Shown here one piece after another: positions 7,564 through 24,341 of a DNA stretch of 64,000 nt. Position 1 is the stretch's first letter. Each line of letters starts with the position of its first letter. Made by a program: the position numbers and the translations under genes. The notes under the pieces were generated by a model, which was given only the letters and a program-made list of their open reading frames with translations, ran no database searches and was not told where the DNA came from. Source of the DNA: an uncultured Pelagibacteraceae bacterium (GTDB lineage: Bacteria > Pseudomonadota > Alphaproteobacteria > Pelagibacterales > Pelagibacteraceae); the NCBI GenBank assembly GCA_902612575.1, contig CACMDZ010000001.1, positions 71,775-135,774 of the forward strand, in the 5' to 3' direction.

Positions 7564-10500
7564 AAAGATTTTAGTCATAGGTGCAGGCCCAATTATAATT
7601 GGGCAAGCATGTGAATTTGATTATTCAGGTACACAAGCATGCAAGGCACTTAAAGATGAAGGTTTTGAGGTAGTATTAATAAATTCAAATCCTGCAACTA
7701 TTATGACAGACCCTGGAGTTGCTGATAAAACTTACATAGAGCCTATTACAATTCAAGTTCTTGAAGAAGTGATTAAAAAAGAAAAGCCTGATGCAATTCT
7801 TCCTACTATGGGCGGGCAGACGGCTTTAAATTTAGCAATAAGTGCAGAAAAAGCTGGTCTACTTAAAAAATATAAAATTGAACTCATTGGAGCTAAATCA
7901 AAAGCAATTGAAAACGCTGAAGACCGGAAAAAATTCAGAAAAAATATGTCTGACATTGGTTTAGATTTGCCGAAGTCAAGGATAATAAATAATTTTAAAG
8001 ATACCTCAAAATGTTTAAGAGAAATTGGTTTGCCAGCAATTATAAGACCTTCGTTCACATTGGGTGGATTGGGAGGAGGAATTGCAAAAAGTAAAAAAGA
8101 ATTCTTTAAACTTGTTAAAAATGGAATGAATGAGTCACCTCAAAATCAAGTTTTAATAGAGGAGTCTTTGGAAGGGTGGAAAGAGTTTGAAATGGAGGTT
8201 GTAAGAGACAAAAATGACAACTGTATAATTATTTGTTCTATTGAAAATGTAGATCCAATGGGAATACACACTGGAGACTCAATTACTGTCGCTCCTGCAT
8301 TAACACTCACAGATAAAGAATACCAAGTCATGAGAAATGCCTCTATTGCTTGTTTGAGAAAGATTGGGGTTGAAACGGGAGGGTCAAATGTTCAATTTGC
8401 AATTAACCCTAGAAATGGAAGGATGGTTATAATTGAGATGAATCCAAGAGTGTCTAGATCCTCAGCTCTAGCTTCTAAAGCCACAGGTTTTCCAATCGCA
8501 AAAGTAGCTGCTAAACTTGCAGTTGGATATACCCTTGACGAATTAAAAAATGAAATAACAAAGGTAACTCCGGCTTCATTTGAACCAACAATTGACTATG
8601 TAGTTACAAAAATACCTAGATTTACATTTGAGAAATTTTCTGACACCAAAGCTGTACTTGGAACTTCAATGAGATCCGTTGGTGAGGCTATGGCAATTGG
8701 GAGAAACTTTAAAGAGTCTTTACAAAAAGCTTTGGTTTCATTAGAAACTGGATTATCTGGATTGGACAATATTTTTAATTATTCAAAAAAAGAGATTTTA
8801 AAAAATTTAAAAGTTAATATTCCAAATAGACTACTATTAATTGGTGAAGCTTTTAGGAAAAATATTTCATTAAATACAATATATAAACTTTCTAAAGTTG
8901 ACCCTTGGTTTTTAAATCAAATCAAAGATCTTATTAATGAAGAAAAAAATATAATTAAGAAAGGAATTCCTAAAACATATAATGAGTTTAATAGAATTAA
9001 ATCCATTGGTTTTTCAGATAAAAAATTATCAAAACTTACAGGAATTCAAGATAAAATAGTTAGATCTAAGAGAGTTGCTCTTAAAGTTTTGCCTGTCTTT
9101 AAAAAGGTAGATACTTGTGCTGCAGAATTTAAATCCTTTACTCCATATATGTATTCAACGTATCAAAGAAATTTTTCATTGAATACTGAATGTGAGGCTG
9201 ATCCTAGCAATAAGAAAAAAATAATTATTCTTGGAGGAGGTCCAAATAGAATTGGGCAAGGAATAGAGTTTGATTATTGCTGTTGTCAGGCAAGTTTTTC
9301 TTTAAAGGAGGCTGGATTTGAAACAATTATGGTCAATTGTAATCCTGAAACTGTTTCTACAGATTATGATACTAGCGATAGATTATACTTTGAGCCTCTT
9401 ATAGAAGAATATGTTCAAAATATTATCACAAAAGAAAAATCAAAAGGAAATCTTATTGGAGTTATTGCTCAATTTGGAGGGCAAACACCAATTAGATTAG
9501 CAAAATTCTTACATGAAAACAAATTACCAATACTTGGCACCCAATATGGTTCAATTGATTTAGCAGAGGATAGAGATAGATTTAGAGATCTATTAATCAA
9601 ACTGAATTTAAAACAAGCAGAAAGTGGTATTGCTAACAAGTTTGATCAAGCAATTAAAATAAGTGAGAAAATTGGTCTTCCAGTTGTTGTAAGACCTTCG
9701 TATGTTTTGGGTGGAAGGGCAATGGAAATAGTTCATGATAAAAGCCAACTTAAAAAATTTATTAATGAGGCTTTCAAAGCTTCAGATCAAAATCCAATTT
9801 TAATTGATAAATTTATAGATCATGCCATGGAAGTTGATGTAGACGCTATCTCTGATGGTAAAGATGTTTATGTTGCAGGTATAATGCAACACATTGAAGA
9901 GGCAGGAGTTCACTCTGGGGATTCAGCATGTTGCTTACCTCCAGTATCAATCAAAGATAATCTTTTAATAGAAATTAAAATCCAAACTAGAAAATTAGCA
10001 TTAGCACTAAAAGTTAAAGGACTTTTAAATATTCAATTTGCAATAAAAAATGATGAAATATTTGTGATAGAAGTAAACCCAAGAGCAAGTAGAACAGTTC
10101 CATTCGTCTCAAAAGCTAATGGCGTCCCACTAGCTAAAATTGCATCTAGAATAATGGCAGGAGAAAAACTTTCAAAGTACAAATTAAAATATAAAACCAA
10201 TAAAAAATTTGCAGTCAAAGAAGCAGTATTTCCCTTCAATAAATTTCCTGATAGCGATCTATTACTTGGACCAGAAATGAAATCTACTGGGGAAGTGATG
10301 GGCTTTGATGATGACTTTGGTATGGCAATAGCCAAAAGTCAAATAGCTGCAGCAAATTCATTACCTACAAAAGGTTTAGCATTTTTATCAGTGAAAGACT
10401 CTCATAAACAAGAAATTGTTGGCGTCGCACAGAGATTATTAAAACTTGGATTTACTCTATCAGCAACTAAAGGAACTGCAGATATTTTAATTAAGAATGG

Positions 10501-10765
10501 TATGAAATGCAGAAAAATTAATAAAGTGAGTAGTGGTAAACCTCATATAGTAGATGTACTTAATTCAAAAAAAATCTCATTGGTGATTAATACTGGTGGC
10601 GGAAATAGTGAAAATAGAATTAGTGATGCAAGAGCACTAAGAAGGGGGACTCTAGCTAATAAAATTCCTTATTGCACGAATATGTCTACTGCATATTCAT
10701 TTTTAGAAGCAATCAATGCTCTAAAGACGAAAAAACTTAAAGTTAAAGCTCTTCAAGAAAACTAA
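7541..10765 (+). CDS. carB: carbamoyl-phosphate synthase large subunit
   Basis: [24 protein letters not shown], duplicated ATP-grasp halves; overlaps carA. Confidence 0.98.
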   Translation: MPKRKDIRKILVIGAGPIIIGQACEFDYSGTQACKALKDEGFEVVLINSNPATIMTDPGVADKTYIEPITIQVLEEVIKKEKPDAILPTMGGQTALNLAISAEKAGLLKKYKIELIGAKSKAIENAEDRKKFRKNMSDIGLDLPKSRIINNFKDTSKCLREIGLPAIIRPSFTLGGLGGGIAKSKKEFFKLVKNGMNESPQNQVLIEESLEGWKEFEMEVVRDKNDNCIIICSIENVDPMGIHTGDSITVAPALTLTDKEYQVMRNASIACLRKIGVETGGSNVQFAINPRNGRMVIIEMNPRVSRSSALASKATGFPIAKVAAKLAVGYTLDELKNEITKVTPASFEPTIDYVVTKIPRFTFEKFSDTKAVLGTSMRSVGEAMAIGRNFKESLQKALVSLETGLSGLDNIFNYSKKEILKNLKVNIPNRLLLIGEAFRKNISLNTIYKLSKVDPWFLNQIKDLINEEKNIIKKGIPKTYNEFNRIKSIGFSDKKLSKLTGIQDKIVRSKRVALKVLPVFKKVDTCAAEFKSFTPYMYSTYQRNFSLNTECEADPSNKKKIIILGGGPNRIGQGIEFDYCCCQASFSLKEAGFETIMVNCNPETVSTDYDTSDRLYFEPLIEEYVQNIITKEKSKGNLIGVIAQFGGQTPIRLAKFLHENKLPILGTQYGSIDLAEDRDRFRDLLIKLNLKQAESGIANKFDQAIKISEKIGLPVVVRPSYVLGGRAMEIVHDKSQLKKFINEAFKASDQNPILIDKFIDHAMEVDVDAISDGKDVYVAGIMQHIEEAGVHSGDSACCLPPVSIKDNLLIEIKIQTRKLALALKVKGLLNIQFAIKNDEIFVIEVNPRASRTVPFVSKANGVPLAKIASRIMAGEKLSKYKLKYKTNKKFAVKEAVFPFNKFPDSDLLLGPEMKSTGEVMGFDDDFGMAIAKSQIAAANSLPTKGLAFLSVKDSHKQEIVGVAQRLLKLGFTLSATKGTADILIKNGMKCRKINKVSSGKPHIVDVLNSKKISLVINTGGGNSENRISDARALRRGTLANKIPYCTNMSTAYSFLEAINALKTKKLKVKALQEN

Positions 10766-12207
10766 GCATCCACAACCATTGTATCTTTAGACCCACCTCC
10801 TTGAGAACTATTTACTATGGTACTACCTTTTCTCAAAGCAACTCTTGTAAGACCACCAGTTGTAACATAAGAAGTTTTTCCAGTTAATATAAAAGGCCTT
10901 AAATCTAAATGTCTTGGCTCAATACCGTTTTCACAAATAGTTGGTATTGTTGATAATATTTCCAAAGGTTGAGCTACAAATTCTCGAGGATTTTTTTTAA
11001 TTTTTCTTACCATCTCTTCTCGCTCTTTTTTTGGTGCCTTCGGACCAATCATTATTCCATATCCACCTGAAGCATTTGCTGGTTTAACAACAAGCTTAGC
11101 TATATTTTCAATTACATGTTGCCTATGAACTTTGTTTTCACACAAAAATGTTTCTACTTGGTTAAGTTTAGGTTGCTCACCTAAATAATAGACAATCATT
11201 TTATTAACATAGGAATAAACAGCCTTATCATCCGCAACTCCAGTTCCAAGGGCATTAATAATTCCAACATTTCCCTTTTTCCAACATTTAAATAAACCTG
11301 GGACTCCAATTAGTGATTCTTTATTAAATACTTTTGGATCAAGGAAAGTATCATCTAATCTTCTGTATATACAATCAACTTTTAGTTTTCCTTTAACTGT
11401 TTTCATATAAACAAAATCATTTTCAACAAATAAATCTTTACCCTCGACTAAGGCTATTCCCATTTGTTGAGCTAAAAATGAATGTTCAAAGTAAGCTGAA
11501 TTATAAATACCTGGTGTCAAAACAACCATATGAGGATTGTCAGTTTTTTTTGGTATGCACTCAACCATACTTTGATAAAGTTTATTAGAATATTGATGAA
11601 TAGAAGAAACTTTATATCGAGTAAATAATTCGGGAAATACGTCTCTCATTACCATTCTATTTTCCAACATATAAGATACCCCAGATGGAACACGTAAATT
11701 ATCTTCAAGAACTAGGTATTCCCCATTAATATTTCTTATTAAATCGATTCCTGATATATTTGCCCAAGCTTTATACTTTGGTGAAAAACCCTCACATTCT
11801 CTTAAATAATAAGGTGAATTAAATATTAATTCTTTTGGAACAACCTTATCCTTAAAAATTTTTTTTTTATTATAAACATCATCTATAAATAAATTTAATG
11901 CTTTTACTCTTTGAATTAAACCTCTAGATATTTTATTCCATTGAGATTTTGGAATAATTCTTGGTATGATATCTAACGGCCATTTTTTTTCCTCTGCTCT
12001 ATTGTTTGCAGCATAAACCCTAAAATTAATACCTCTTGCACTTATGGTGCTTTGACAATTTTTTTCAATTTCCTGAAGTTTTTTTGTTCCATGTCTTTCT
12101 AATATGCCAGTCATTATTCTAGCATGTTTTCTAATTTTATTTTCTTCTGTCAAATATCCATCATATGCAGATTTTGAGTCATAATTTTTCCATAGAGAAA
12201 CAGACAT
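10762..12207 (-). CDS. circularly permuted ATP-grasp protein (DUF404/DUF407 type)
   Basis: [40 protein letters not shown] motifs; next to an Anbu-type protease. Confidence 0.9.
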   Translation of the reverse strand: MSVSLWKNYDSKSAYDGYLTEENKIRKHARIMTGILERHGTKKLQEIEKNCQSTISARGINFRVYAANNRAEEKKWPLDIIPRIIPKSQWNKISRGLIQRVKALNLFIDDVYNKKKIFKDKVVPKELIFNSPYYLRECEGFSPKYKAWANISGIDLIRNINGEYLVLEDNLRVPSGVSYMLENRMVMRDVFPELFTRYKVSSIHQYSNKLYQSMVECIPKKTDNPHMVVLTPGIYNSAYFEHSFLAQQMGIALVEGKDLFVENDFVYMKTVKGKLKVDCIYRRLDDTFLDPKVFNKESLIGVPGLFKCWKKGNVGIINALGTGVADDKAVYSYVNKMIVYYLGEQPKLNQVETFLCENKVHRQHVIENIAKLVVKPANASGGYGIMIGPKAPKKEREEMVRKIKKNPREFVAQPLEILSTIPTICENGIEPRHLDLRPFILTGKTSYVTTGGLTRVALRKGSTIVNSSQGGGSKDTMVVDA

Positions 12208-12263
12208 TCGACAATTTTTGATAAAATAAATTGCAAAACAATTGCTAAATACAAATAGCTGCT

Positions 12264-12293
12264 ATGACATAAAATATTTGATAATTATGTCAT
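12264..12293. promoter_or_regulatory. perfect 9-bp inverted repeat ATGACATAA-N12-TTATGTCAT in the divergent intergenic region
   Basis: Direct reading; arms 12264-12272 and 12285-12293, centres 21 bp apart. Confidence 0.5.
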
Positions 12294-12312
12294 TTTTAAA
12301 TAAAAATCGCTC

Positions 12313-13038
12313 ATGACATACTGTATTGGAATAAAAACAAATGAAGGGTTGGTCTTCGCATCAGACTCGAGAACTAATGCAGGTTTAGATAATGTAAATA
12401 TTTATTCAAAAATGTTTACTCATGATGTTGGCGATAGAACAATTGTAATGGTAACATCTGGTAATTTAGGAACATCACAAGCTGTTTACAAATCTGTAGA
12501 GAAGGATTTAAAAAGCTCATCAGGAATACTTAATTTAAATACATGTAAAGACTTTGAACAAATTGCATCTTATGTGGGAAGTCTAAATATAAAACACTCA
12601 TCTCCTCAAGGAATAAATACTGACGATGTCCTTTTAGGTTCAACTTTTATAATAGGTGGTCAAATAAAAGGACAAAAGCCAGAGCTATACCTTATATATC
12701 CTCAAGGAAACTATATAAGACCAGCAGATAGTAAACCTTATCTCGTGATTGGTGAGGTTAAGTATGGCAAACCAATTCTAGATAGAGTGATTAAACCAGA
12801 TGTATCAATTGGAGATGCATCAAGGTGTGCACTAATTTCTATGGACTCAACTTTAAAAAGTGATTTAACTGTAGGACCTCCCATTGATTTTGCAATTTAC
12901 AAAAAAGATGAAAATAAATTAGCGTCATTAAAGTGTTTAAGTTTAAATGATGAAGATTATTCTAAAGTCTGCAACACATGGTCTGAAGGGATTTTTAAAG
13001 TATTTGATACATTTCCTAGATTTGATTGGGAGGATTAA
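12313..13038 (+). CDS. proteasome-type peptidase, Anbu family
   Basis: MTYCIGIKTNEGLVFASDSRTNAG: N-terminal Thr after Met and beta-subunit fold motif. Confidence 0.9.
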   Translation: MTYCIGIKTNEGLVFASDSRTNAGLDNVNIYSKMFTHDVGDRTIVMVTSGNLGTSQAVYKSVEKDLKSSSGILNLNTCKDFEQIASYVGSLNIKHSSPQGINTDDVLLGSTFIIGGQIKGQKPELYLIYPQGNYIRPADSKPYLVIGEVKYGKPILDRVIKPDVSIGDASRCALISMDSTLKSDLTVGPPIDFAIYKKDENKLASLKCLSLNDEDYSKVCNTWSEGIFKVFDTFPRFDWED

Positions 13039-13700
13039 TTTTTAACTTTCCAATCGGTTTTAAAAGTCACATAATTTACTTGTAAACACCTTCTCTCTTT
13101 AATTATTTCTTTCTTTTCCATTCCATGCCAAGTATTGGGTCCACTAGAAAAAAAATATCCATAATTATCTTTATAAGGTAATGTTTTAATTAGCTTTAAA
13201 TCACTATCATAAAAATCTGTACCAAGTTCCTCACTTTCATTATGTTTGTTAACGAATAATAAACATGACATAAGTTTTTCCCTAATATCACAATGTGGTT
13301 TCAGCCAAAAACCTTCTCGATCACATATAACCTCAACTCTTACATAAGAATTAGACAAATCTTTATTGATTAATTCAGAAATTTTTAGATGAGTTTCTTT
13401 GCTTTGAAGTTCTTTAATTAAATTTGTGAGACCTGGAAATTCTCTTGTATTTTCATGAGTTACAAAACATCGAAATTTTAAAGCTTTTCCACCATCTGAA
13501 ATTCCTTCTCTAAATTTTCCCTCACCTCCATCAATAGCTCTGGTTCCATCGTAATTAAGGTTATGTTTTGCTGGGTCAGATATATCTGCACTTATTATCT
13601 CATTTATTTGATCATCTGTTAGAGGTTTATTTAATTCCCAATGCTCAAATGGATTATCAAATTTTTTTGAGTCGTTTAGTATTGAGTTTAAAAATGACAT
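13035..13700 (-). CDS. 2OG-Fe(II) oxygenase-like protein
   Basis: HCD...H pattern (LKPHCDIREKLMS...NTWHGME). Confidence 0.65.
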   Translation of the reverse strand: MSFLNSILNDSKKFDNPFEHWELNKPLTDDQINEIISADISDPAKHNLNYDGTRAIDGGEGKFREGISDGGKALKFRCFVTHENTREFPGLTNLIKELQSKETHLKISELINKDLSNSYVRVEVICDREGFWLKPHCDIREKLMSCLLFVNKHNESEELGTDFYDSDLKLIKTLPYKDNYGYFFSSGPNTWHGMEKKEIIKERRCLQVNYVTFKTDWKVKN

Positions 13701-14644
13701 TAATAATTAATTTTTTCTTTTATAATTTTTGCTACCCTATTAGTTTCATCAAGACTTTGATAGGTCCAATTTTCAACATCTTCTCCAAGATTTCTAGTAA
13801 TATTTAAATCTCTAAACAAATTTCGAAATCTTTGGAATCGAATATCATTTTTTTTTGGCAAAATATTTGCAATATAAATAGGTTTTCCTGTTAAAGCGGC
13901 TTCAGAGATCATTGAACTTGAGTCACATGTAACAATGATATTTTCTGAAATGGCTAAAGCAGATAAATAAGCTTTTTTATCTACATCCATTATAACTGTA
14001 TGATTTTCACCAAAAAATTCTTTTGCATAATGAATGGTATTTAATGGTGTCCTCATTGATGGAATTACGACAAGTTGAAAATCTTTTTTCTTTAAAAGCT
14101 TATAGAAAATTGAAAAAATATGTTTCATATTTTTTGTTGAATAATCATAGTATTTGGTTGGTCCACCCATAATTAAGCACCAAATTTTTCTGTTATCTTT
14201 TCTTAAAAATGAGTTTAAGTAATCCTTATTTTCCTCTATTTCGTCTCTTGTAAGATAGTGAATTGCACCTTTCGTATTAATTATATTTGAACCACTAATT
14301 CCGTCATGTTCGGGTGCTACAATAAAATCAAAATAATCAAAGTTTATTTTTGGATCTTGTATATGAATATTAAAAATTTTTTTGTTGGAGATACTTTTTA
14401 AATGAATTGATGGAATTATACTTTTTCTTCCACAAGAAATTATTATATCAAAATCTGAATAATTTATTTTTTTGTAAACATTTTGAGAAATTGGCGTAAA
14501 TTTTGGTGGAATTAAACTCCATAAACTTTTAAGTTCAACCTTGTGGTGAGTAAAATCAAGATCAAGAGCTTTAGCTAAACCTTCTACTTGGCTAAGCATG
14601 CCGTGCATGCCCTCAGTCAATAATATACCTTTTAATTTGCTCAT
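13700..14644 (-). CDS. ELM1/DUF1022-like family protein
   Basis: LLTEGMHGMLSQVEGLAKAL, ISCGRKSI, MISEAALTGKPIYI. Confidence 0.75.
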   Translation of the reverse strand: MSKLKGILLTEGMHGMLSQVEGLAKALDLDFTHHKVELKSLWSLIPPKFTPISQNVYKKINYSDFDIIISCGRKSIIPSIHLKSISNKKIFNIHIQDPKINFDYFDFIVAPEHDGISGSNIINTKGAIHYLTRDEIEENKDYLNSFLRKDNRKIWCLIMGGPTKYYDYSTKNMKHIFSIFYKLLKKKDFQLVVIPSMRTPLNTIHYAKEFFGENHTVIMDVDKKAYLSALAISENIIVTCDSSSMISEAALTGKPIYIANILPKKNDIRFQRFRNLFRDLNITRNLGEDVENWTYQSLDETNRVAKIIKEKINY

Positions 14645-14664
14645 TATTTACTATATAGACCTGT

Positions 14665-15612
14665 ATGAGTGAAAAACCAACTAAACATACAAAAGTGTTA
14701 ATAATTGGATCAGGGCCAGCTGGCTATACTGCTGCTGTTTATGCTGCGAGAGCTATGCTTAAACCAATGTTGGTTGCAGGTATGCAGCCGGGTGGTCAAT
14801 TAACTATAACAACTGATGTTGAGAACTACCCTGGATTTGCAGATGTTATTCAAGGACCATGGTTAATGGAACAAATGAGGGAACAGGCAAAGGCAGTTGG
14901 AACCGATTTAGTTGAGGATCATATCCAATCAGTAAATTTAAAATCAAAACCGTTTGAGGCAATTGGTGATGGAGGACAAAAATATACTGCAGACTCAATT
15001 ATTATTTCTACTGGAGCACAAGCAAGATGGTTAAACATTGAATCTGAACAAAAATTTAAGGGATTTGGAGTATCAGCTTGTGCAACATGTGATGGCTTTT
15101 TTTTCAAAGATAAAACAGTTGCAGTTGTTGGTGGAGGAAATGCTGCAGTAGAAGAAGCTATGTTTCTTACAAAATTCGCATCAAAAGTACAATTAATTCA
15201 TAGACGAGATGAACTTAGAGCTGAAAAACTATTACAAAAAAAATTAATGGAAAATAAAAAAATTGAGATTATTTGGGACTCTGTTGTTGAAGAAGTAATA
15301 GGTGATGAAGAGCCAAAAAATGTTAAAGGATTAAAAATTAAAAATGTTAAAAATAATGAAACATCAGAATTAAAAATAGATGGATTATTTATAGCTATTG
15401 GACACGATCCTGCTACATCTTTATTTAAAGATCAGTTAGAAATGGATAGCACAGGTTATTTAATTACTAAAAGTGATTCTACTGAGACTAATATTCCAGG
15501 AGTTTACGCAGCTGGAGATGTGAAAGATAAAATTTATAGGCAGGCAGTAACTGCAGCAGGAATGGGCTGTATGGCTGCATTAGAGGCAGAGAAATATTTA
15601 GCTGCAAATTAA
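14665..15612 (+). CDS. trxB: thioredoxin-disulfide reductase
   Basis: GSGPAGYTAAVYAARA, CATCDG, AAGDVKDKIYRQAVTAAGMG. Confidence 0.97.
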   Translation: MSEKPTKHTKVLIIGSGPAGYTAAVYAARAMLKPMLVAGMQPGGQLTITTDVENYPGFADVIQGPWLMEQMREQAKAVGTDLVEDHIQSVNLKSKPFEAIGDGGQKYTADSIIISTGAQARWLNIESEQKFKGFGVSACATCDGFFFKDKTVAVVGGGNAAVEEAMFLTKFASKVQLIHRRDELRAEKLLQKKLMENKKIEIIWDSVVEEVIGDEEPKNVKGLKIKNVKNNETSELKIDGLFIAIGHDPATSLFKDQLEMDSTGYLITKSDSTETNIPGVYAAGDVKDKIYRQAVTAAGMGCMAALEAEKYLAAN

Positions 15613-15638
15613 TAAAATATCATTTATAAAATAATTTT

Positions 15639-16022
15639 ATGGAGAATATTGTAAAACAAATTCAATTGTTAGCTTTAGTAATAATACTTGGGGCTACTGT
15701 TATTGCGTTTGGTATAGAAATATATCAAATGATTGAAGTTCAAAAAGTCACCTTAGCTGATTTGCTATTACTATTTCTTTATTTAGAAGTTTTAGCTATG
15801 GTCAGAGTATTTTGGGAGAGTCAATCAATTCAAATAACACTACCATTGTTTATTGCTATAACAGCACTTGCTAGATTTATTATATTACAAGGAAAATCAA
15901 TAAATCCAGAAGTATTGCTGTATGAAGCTGGAGCAATTGTGCTAATAGCAATAGCTATACTAGTTCTGAGATTCAGGAATTCTCCTGTTTTTGGCTTAGA
16001 GAAAAAAAGAAAATCAAAATAG
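15639..16022 (+). CDS. PsiE-like membrane protein
   Basis: Four-helix small membrane protein with PsiE-like LLLFLYLEVLAMVRVFWES. Confidence 0.7.
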   Translation: MENIVKQIQLLALVIILGATVIAFGIEIYQMIEVQKVTLADLLLLFLYLEVLAMVRVFWESQSIQITLPLFIAITALARFIILQGKSINPEVLLYEAGAIVLIAIAILVLRFRNSPVFGLEKKRKSK

Positions 16023-16033
16023 TTTTAAATTAC

Positions 16034-20424
<4,391 letters not shown>

Positions 20425-20443
<19 letters not shown>

Positions 20444-21180
20444 TTATTACAGGTGGAGCCACTAGAATTGGTGCTGCTATTGCTAAAAAACTATCTGGCA
20501 AGGGAGTTGAAATAGTTATTCATTTCAATAAATCAAAAACAAAAGCAGAAATCCTTAAAAAAGAATTATCACAAAATGGTACAAAGGTTTATTTAGCAAA
20601 AGGAGATTTAAGTATAGAAAAAGATGTAAACAAAATTATTAAGTTCGCAAAGAGTAAACTTAAATATTTTGACTGTCTGATAAACAACGCATCACTTTTC
20701 GAAAATGACAAATTAGAGAATTTTACTACTGATAGTTGGGGACATCACTTAAGAACTAATTTAAGAACGCCTGCTCTTCTATCAAAAGAATTTGCTAAAA
20801 ATATAAGAGCAAGAAATAATAATATTATAAATATTATTGATCAAAGAGTATTTAAACTAACACCATACTTTTTTTCTTATACTATCAGTAAAACTGGTCT
20901 TTATACTTTGACCAAAACTAGTGCAATGAGTTTAGCTCCAAAAATAAGAGTAAATGGAATTGCACCAGGTCCTACAATAAAAAATAAAAGACAAAGTGAG
21001 AAACATTTTAAAAAACAGTACATGGCAACCCCATTAAAAAGGCAGGTTGATGTTGAACAAATATGTAATGCAGTTGACTTTTTTATAAAAAATATGTCTA
21101 TCACTGGACAAGTAATAGCAATAGACAGTGGACAAAGCTTAAATTGGCAAACTCCAGATATAATGGGTGGAAAAGAATGA
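20425..21180 (+). CDS. SDR oxidoreductase, FolM/pteridine reductase-like
   Basis: [39 protein letters not shown]; close to folB. Confidence 0.75.
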
Positions 21181-22097
21181 GAAATTTATATTTATTTTTA
21201 TCGATATTTATTATCACAATATCAACATCATTTGCTGACAGTCACAACATTAAGAAAGATGGATTTTTATCCAAGAAATTTAAGGTTACTAAATTATCAA
21301 CAATTGATGATCCAACTAATAAAATAATTTTAATTAATAATCATGGTCAAAATAATTTTGATGGAAAACAAAGTAACTGTACATCTATAGATCAAATCAG
21401 AAATCGTGTTTCTTTAGTAGATGAAGAAATTAATGGGAAAAAAATAATGCTTTATAATTTATGTGCTCATAAGATTGCAGGTGATATGGGTAAGAAATGG
21501 TGGTTTTCAAAAAAACCATATGAGGGTAAATCAAAATTAGACAAAAGAGTAGAACAAAATCTAGAGTTGGTAGAAAAACTAGTTTCTCTAGGAGTCCCTA
21601 GAAAACAGATATTTGTCACGGGACATTCTTGTGGTGGATTAACAACTCTATTATTCTTTTCAAGATATCCTGACAAAGCTGGTGGAGGAATATCTTATAT
21701 GCAAGCTTGCTTCGATAGACTTAGTAAAAAATATAAGGTATCAAAATTAGGAGTAGATGCAGGCTTAGCAAAATTTAGAGAGAAAAAACCTGCACAATAC
21801 GAATTAAGAGCCAGATATAATAATGAAATTTTAAATAATCTTAAGGTTCCACTATTAGCTTTTACTCATCCAAAAGATCCTTTTGAAGGATTGACCTCTG
21901 ATTGGTTGGATCAAATTGATGGAATGAATAGAGTAGTTATATCTGAGGATTACACAATTGATGGAAAAAAATGCTTTAAATTAGGTAAACAAAAATCAGA
22001 TAAATTTAAAGTTAAAGATGGGCATAGCATGGATCAAGCAACCTGTTTTCAATATTACAATCCTGTTATATTAGAATATATAGGATCTAGAATATGA
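21177..22097 (+). CDS. exported alpha/beta-hydrolase-like protein
   Basis: Signal peptide [26 protein letters not shown] nucleophile elbow. Confidence 0.7.
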   Translation: MRNLYLFLSIFIITISTSFADSHNIKKDGFLSKKFKVTKLSTIDDPTNKIILINNHGQNNFDGKQSNCTSIDQIRNRVSLVDEEINGKKIMLYNLCAHKIAGDMGKKWWFSKKPYEGKSKLDKRVEQNLELVEKLVSLGVPRKQIFVTGHSCGGLTTLLFFSRYPDKAGGGISYMQACFDRLSKKYKVSKLGVDAGLAKFREKKPAQYELRARYNNEILNNLKVPLLAFTHPKDPFEGLTSDWLDQIDGMNRVVISEDYTIDGKKCFKLGKQKSDKFKVKDGHSMDQATCFQYYNPVILEYIGSRI

Positions 22098-22519
22098 AAA
22101 GAAATAATTTAAAAATTGTTAAGATTGAAAAAAATAAAAGTCTTTTCAATTATGAAAAAAAAGTACTTGTTAGAGAACTTATCTTAAATTTAAAACTTGG
22201 ATATTTTGATTTTGAAAAAGAGGCTCCTCAAAAAGTTAAATTTAATTTAGAGGTAAACTATGAAGATAAAAAGCCTTCGAATGATAAGGATATTAAATCA
22301 ATTGTGAATTATGCAAAAATTGTAAGATTAGTAAAAAAACTTGTAAAAAATAAACACTATAATTTCCTAGAAACATTAGCGGAAGATGTATTCGATGAAC
22401 TATTTAAAGATAAAAGAATTGATAAAATAAGTCTTCAAATTGAGAAATTAGAAATCATGAAAGATTGCTCATCCGTTGGTATTCAAATTTCAAAAAGAAG
22501 AAGTCATGATAAGCTCTGA
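22094..22519 (+). CDS. folB: dihydroneopterin aldolase family
   Basis: [41 protein letters not shown]. Confidence 0.8.
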   Translation: MKRNNLKIVKIEKNKSLFNYEKKVLVRELILNLKLGYFDFEKEAPQKVKFNLEVNYEDKKPSNDKDIKSIVNYAKIVRLVKKLVKNKHYNFLETLAEDVFDELFKDKRIDKISLQIEKLEIMKDCSSVGIQISKRRSHDKL

Positions 22520-24341
22520 TATAGGCAAAGAAGCAATTAAAAAAGAGCTACCTCTTATACCCAAACTTCCTGGGGTGTATAGGATGTTAAATTCTAAAAA
22601 CGAAATCCTTTATGTTGGCAAGGCAAAAAACTTGCCAAATAGGTTAAAAAGTTATGTATCAGAGAAAAATCATATTATCAGAACTGAGAGAATGTTATCT
22701 CAAACAACCAAAATTGAAATTACCAGTACCTCAAATGAAAGTGAGGCACTACTTTTAGAAGCAAACTTAATTAAAAAGTATAAACCTAGATTTAATATTC
22801 TACTAAGAGACGACAAATCATTTCCATTTATTTTTATTGGTAATCAAGATAAATGGCCTCAAATTAGACGACATAGAGGAAAAAAAACTAGAGAGGGTTT
22901 TTATTTTGGACCATTTGCTTCAGCTGGATCTGCAAACTGGACCATCAAAATGATCCAGAAAATTTTTCAGCTTAGAGTTTGCGATGATACGGTTTTTAAA
23001 AAAAGAGAAAGACCATGTATCCTTTATCAAATTAAACGATGTTCTGGGCCATGTGTTGGATATATAGAAGAAGATGAATATAAGCTGTCTGTAGACAACG
23101 CTATTGAATTCGTATCAGGGAAATCAAGAAAAATTCAAAAAAATTTATCAAACCAAATGGAAAAGGCTAGTGAAGATTTAGATTTTGAAAAAGCTGCAAT
23201 ACTAAGAGATAGAATAAAATCTTTAAATATTATTCAATCATCACAAAGAATTAATGAAGCGAATTTAGTAGAAGCAGATGTTATAGCTGGCTACAAAGAG
23301 TCTGGAAAAACTTGTATTCAAGTTTTTTTCTATAGATCAAAACAAAACTGGGGTAATCAAGCTTTTTTTCCGAAACATGATCCAGATGACAATATTAAAG
23401 AAATTCTTAACTCCTTTGTTTCTCAATTCTATGAAAACAAAAGTGTACCGAGCTCTATTATTTTAAGTGAAGATATTAAAGAAAAAGTTTTAATTGAGAA
23501 AACACTTTCACAAAAAGAAAATAAAGAAATAAATATTTCAGTAGCGAAAAAAGGATCTAAACTTAAAGTTGTAAATCAAGCACTCAAAAATGCAAAAGAT
23601 AGTTTAAATAGAAAAATTTATGAGAGCCAAAATAATAAAGAACTTTTTGATAATGTTTCTAAAAAATTTGATTTAGAAAATAATATTAATTTAGTCGAAG
23701 TTTATGACAATAGTCATATTCAGGGAACTAATAGTGTAGGCGCACTAATAACATATGGTGAAGAAGGTTTTATAAAAAAAAGATATAGGAAATTTAATAT
23801 TAAGATTAAAAAGAATGAACAAGATGATTATGGAATGATGCGTGAGGTTTTAAACAGAAGATTTAAAAGGGCTGTTCAAGAGAAGGATAATTATTTAACT
23901 ATGCCTGATTTAGTAATAATTGATGGAGGAAAAGGACAATATTCCGTAGCAAGAGAAACGCTTAATGAACTAGGGCTGCATGATATTCCTATGATAGCAA
24001 TTGCTAAAGGTAAATATAGAAACAGTGGGAATGAAACTTTTTTCCATAATGGTAAAGAACTTAAATTTGAAAAGAACGACCCTACTCTCTTTTTCCTTCA
24101 ACGATTGAGAGATGAATCCCATAGATTTGCTATTAGCGCTCATAGAGCTAAGAGGAAAAAGGGTATTAGTAAGTCTTTACTTGATCAAATTGATGGAATT
24201 GGATCTATAAGAAAAAGAGCTCTTTTAAATCACTTTGGATCAGCAAGAGCAGTTGAATCAGCTAGTTTGGATGAAATTAAAACAGTTGAGGGAGTTGAGG
24301 AAAAAGTTGCCAAAAAGATATATAATTTCTTTCACGAATGA
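22506..24341 (+). CDS. uvrC: excinuclease ABC subunit C
   Basis: [55 protein letters not shown]; start likely at internal ATG 22506. Confidence 0.97.
   Translation: MISSDIGKEAIKKELPLIPKLPGVYRMLNSKNEILYVGKAKNLPNRLKSYVSEKNHIIRTERMLSQTTKIEITSTSNESEALLLEANLIKKYKPRFNILLRDDKSFPFIFIGNQDKWPQIRRHRGKKTREGFYFGPFASAGSANWTIKMIQKIFQLRVCDDTVFKKRERPCILYQIKRCSGPCVGYIEEDEYKLSVDNAIEFVSGKSRKIQKNLSNQMEKASEDLDFEKAAILRDRIKSLNIIQSSQRINEANLVEADVIAGYKESGKTCIQVFFYRSKQNWGNQAFFPKHDPDDNIKEILNSFVSQFYENKSVPSSIILSEDIKEKVLIEKTLSQKENKEINISVAKKGSKLKVVNQALKNAKDSLNRKIYESQNNKELFDNVSKKFDLENNINLVEVYDNSHIQGTNSVGALITYGEEGFIKKRYRKFNIKIKKNEQDDYGMMREVLNRRFKRAVQEKDNYLTMPDLVIIDGGKGQYSVARETLNELGLHDIPMIAIAKGKYRNSGNETFFHNGKELKFEKNDPTLFFLQRLRDESHRFAISAHRAKRKKGISKSLLDQIDGIGSIRKRALLNHFGSARAVESASLDEIKTVEGVEEKVAKKIYNFFHE

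Noticed and set aside
7753-8331. Antisense ORFs within carB (and similar antisense ORFs in uvrB, trxB, prs, smc, atpB)
   Set aside because: Mirror-frame ORFs opposite strongly conserved genes; expected from codon bias in AT-rich coding DNA.
22615-22638. Perfect 8-bp inverted repeat TTGGCAAG-N8-CTTGCCAA in uvrC
   Set aside because: Lies in the conserved [12 protein letters not shown] coding motif; codon-driven coincidence is the simpler explanation.
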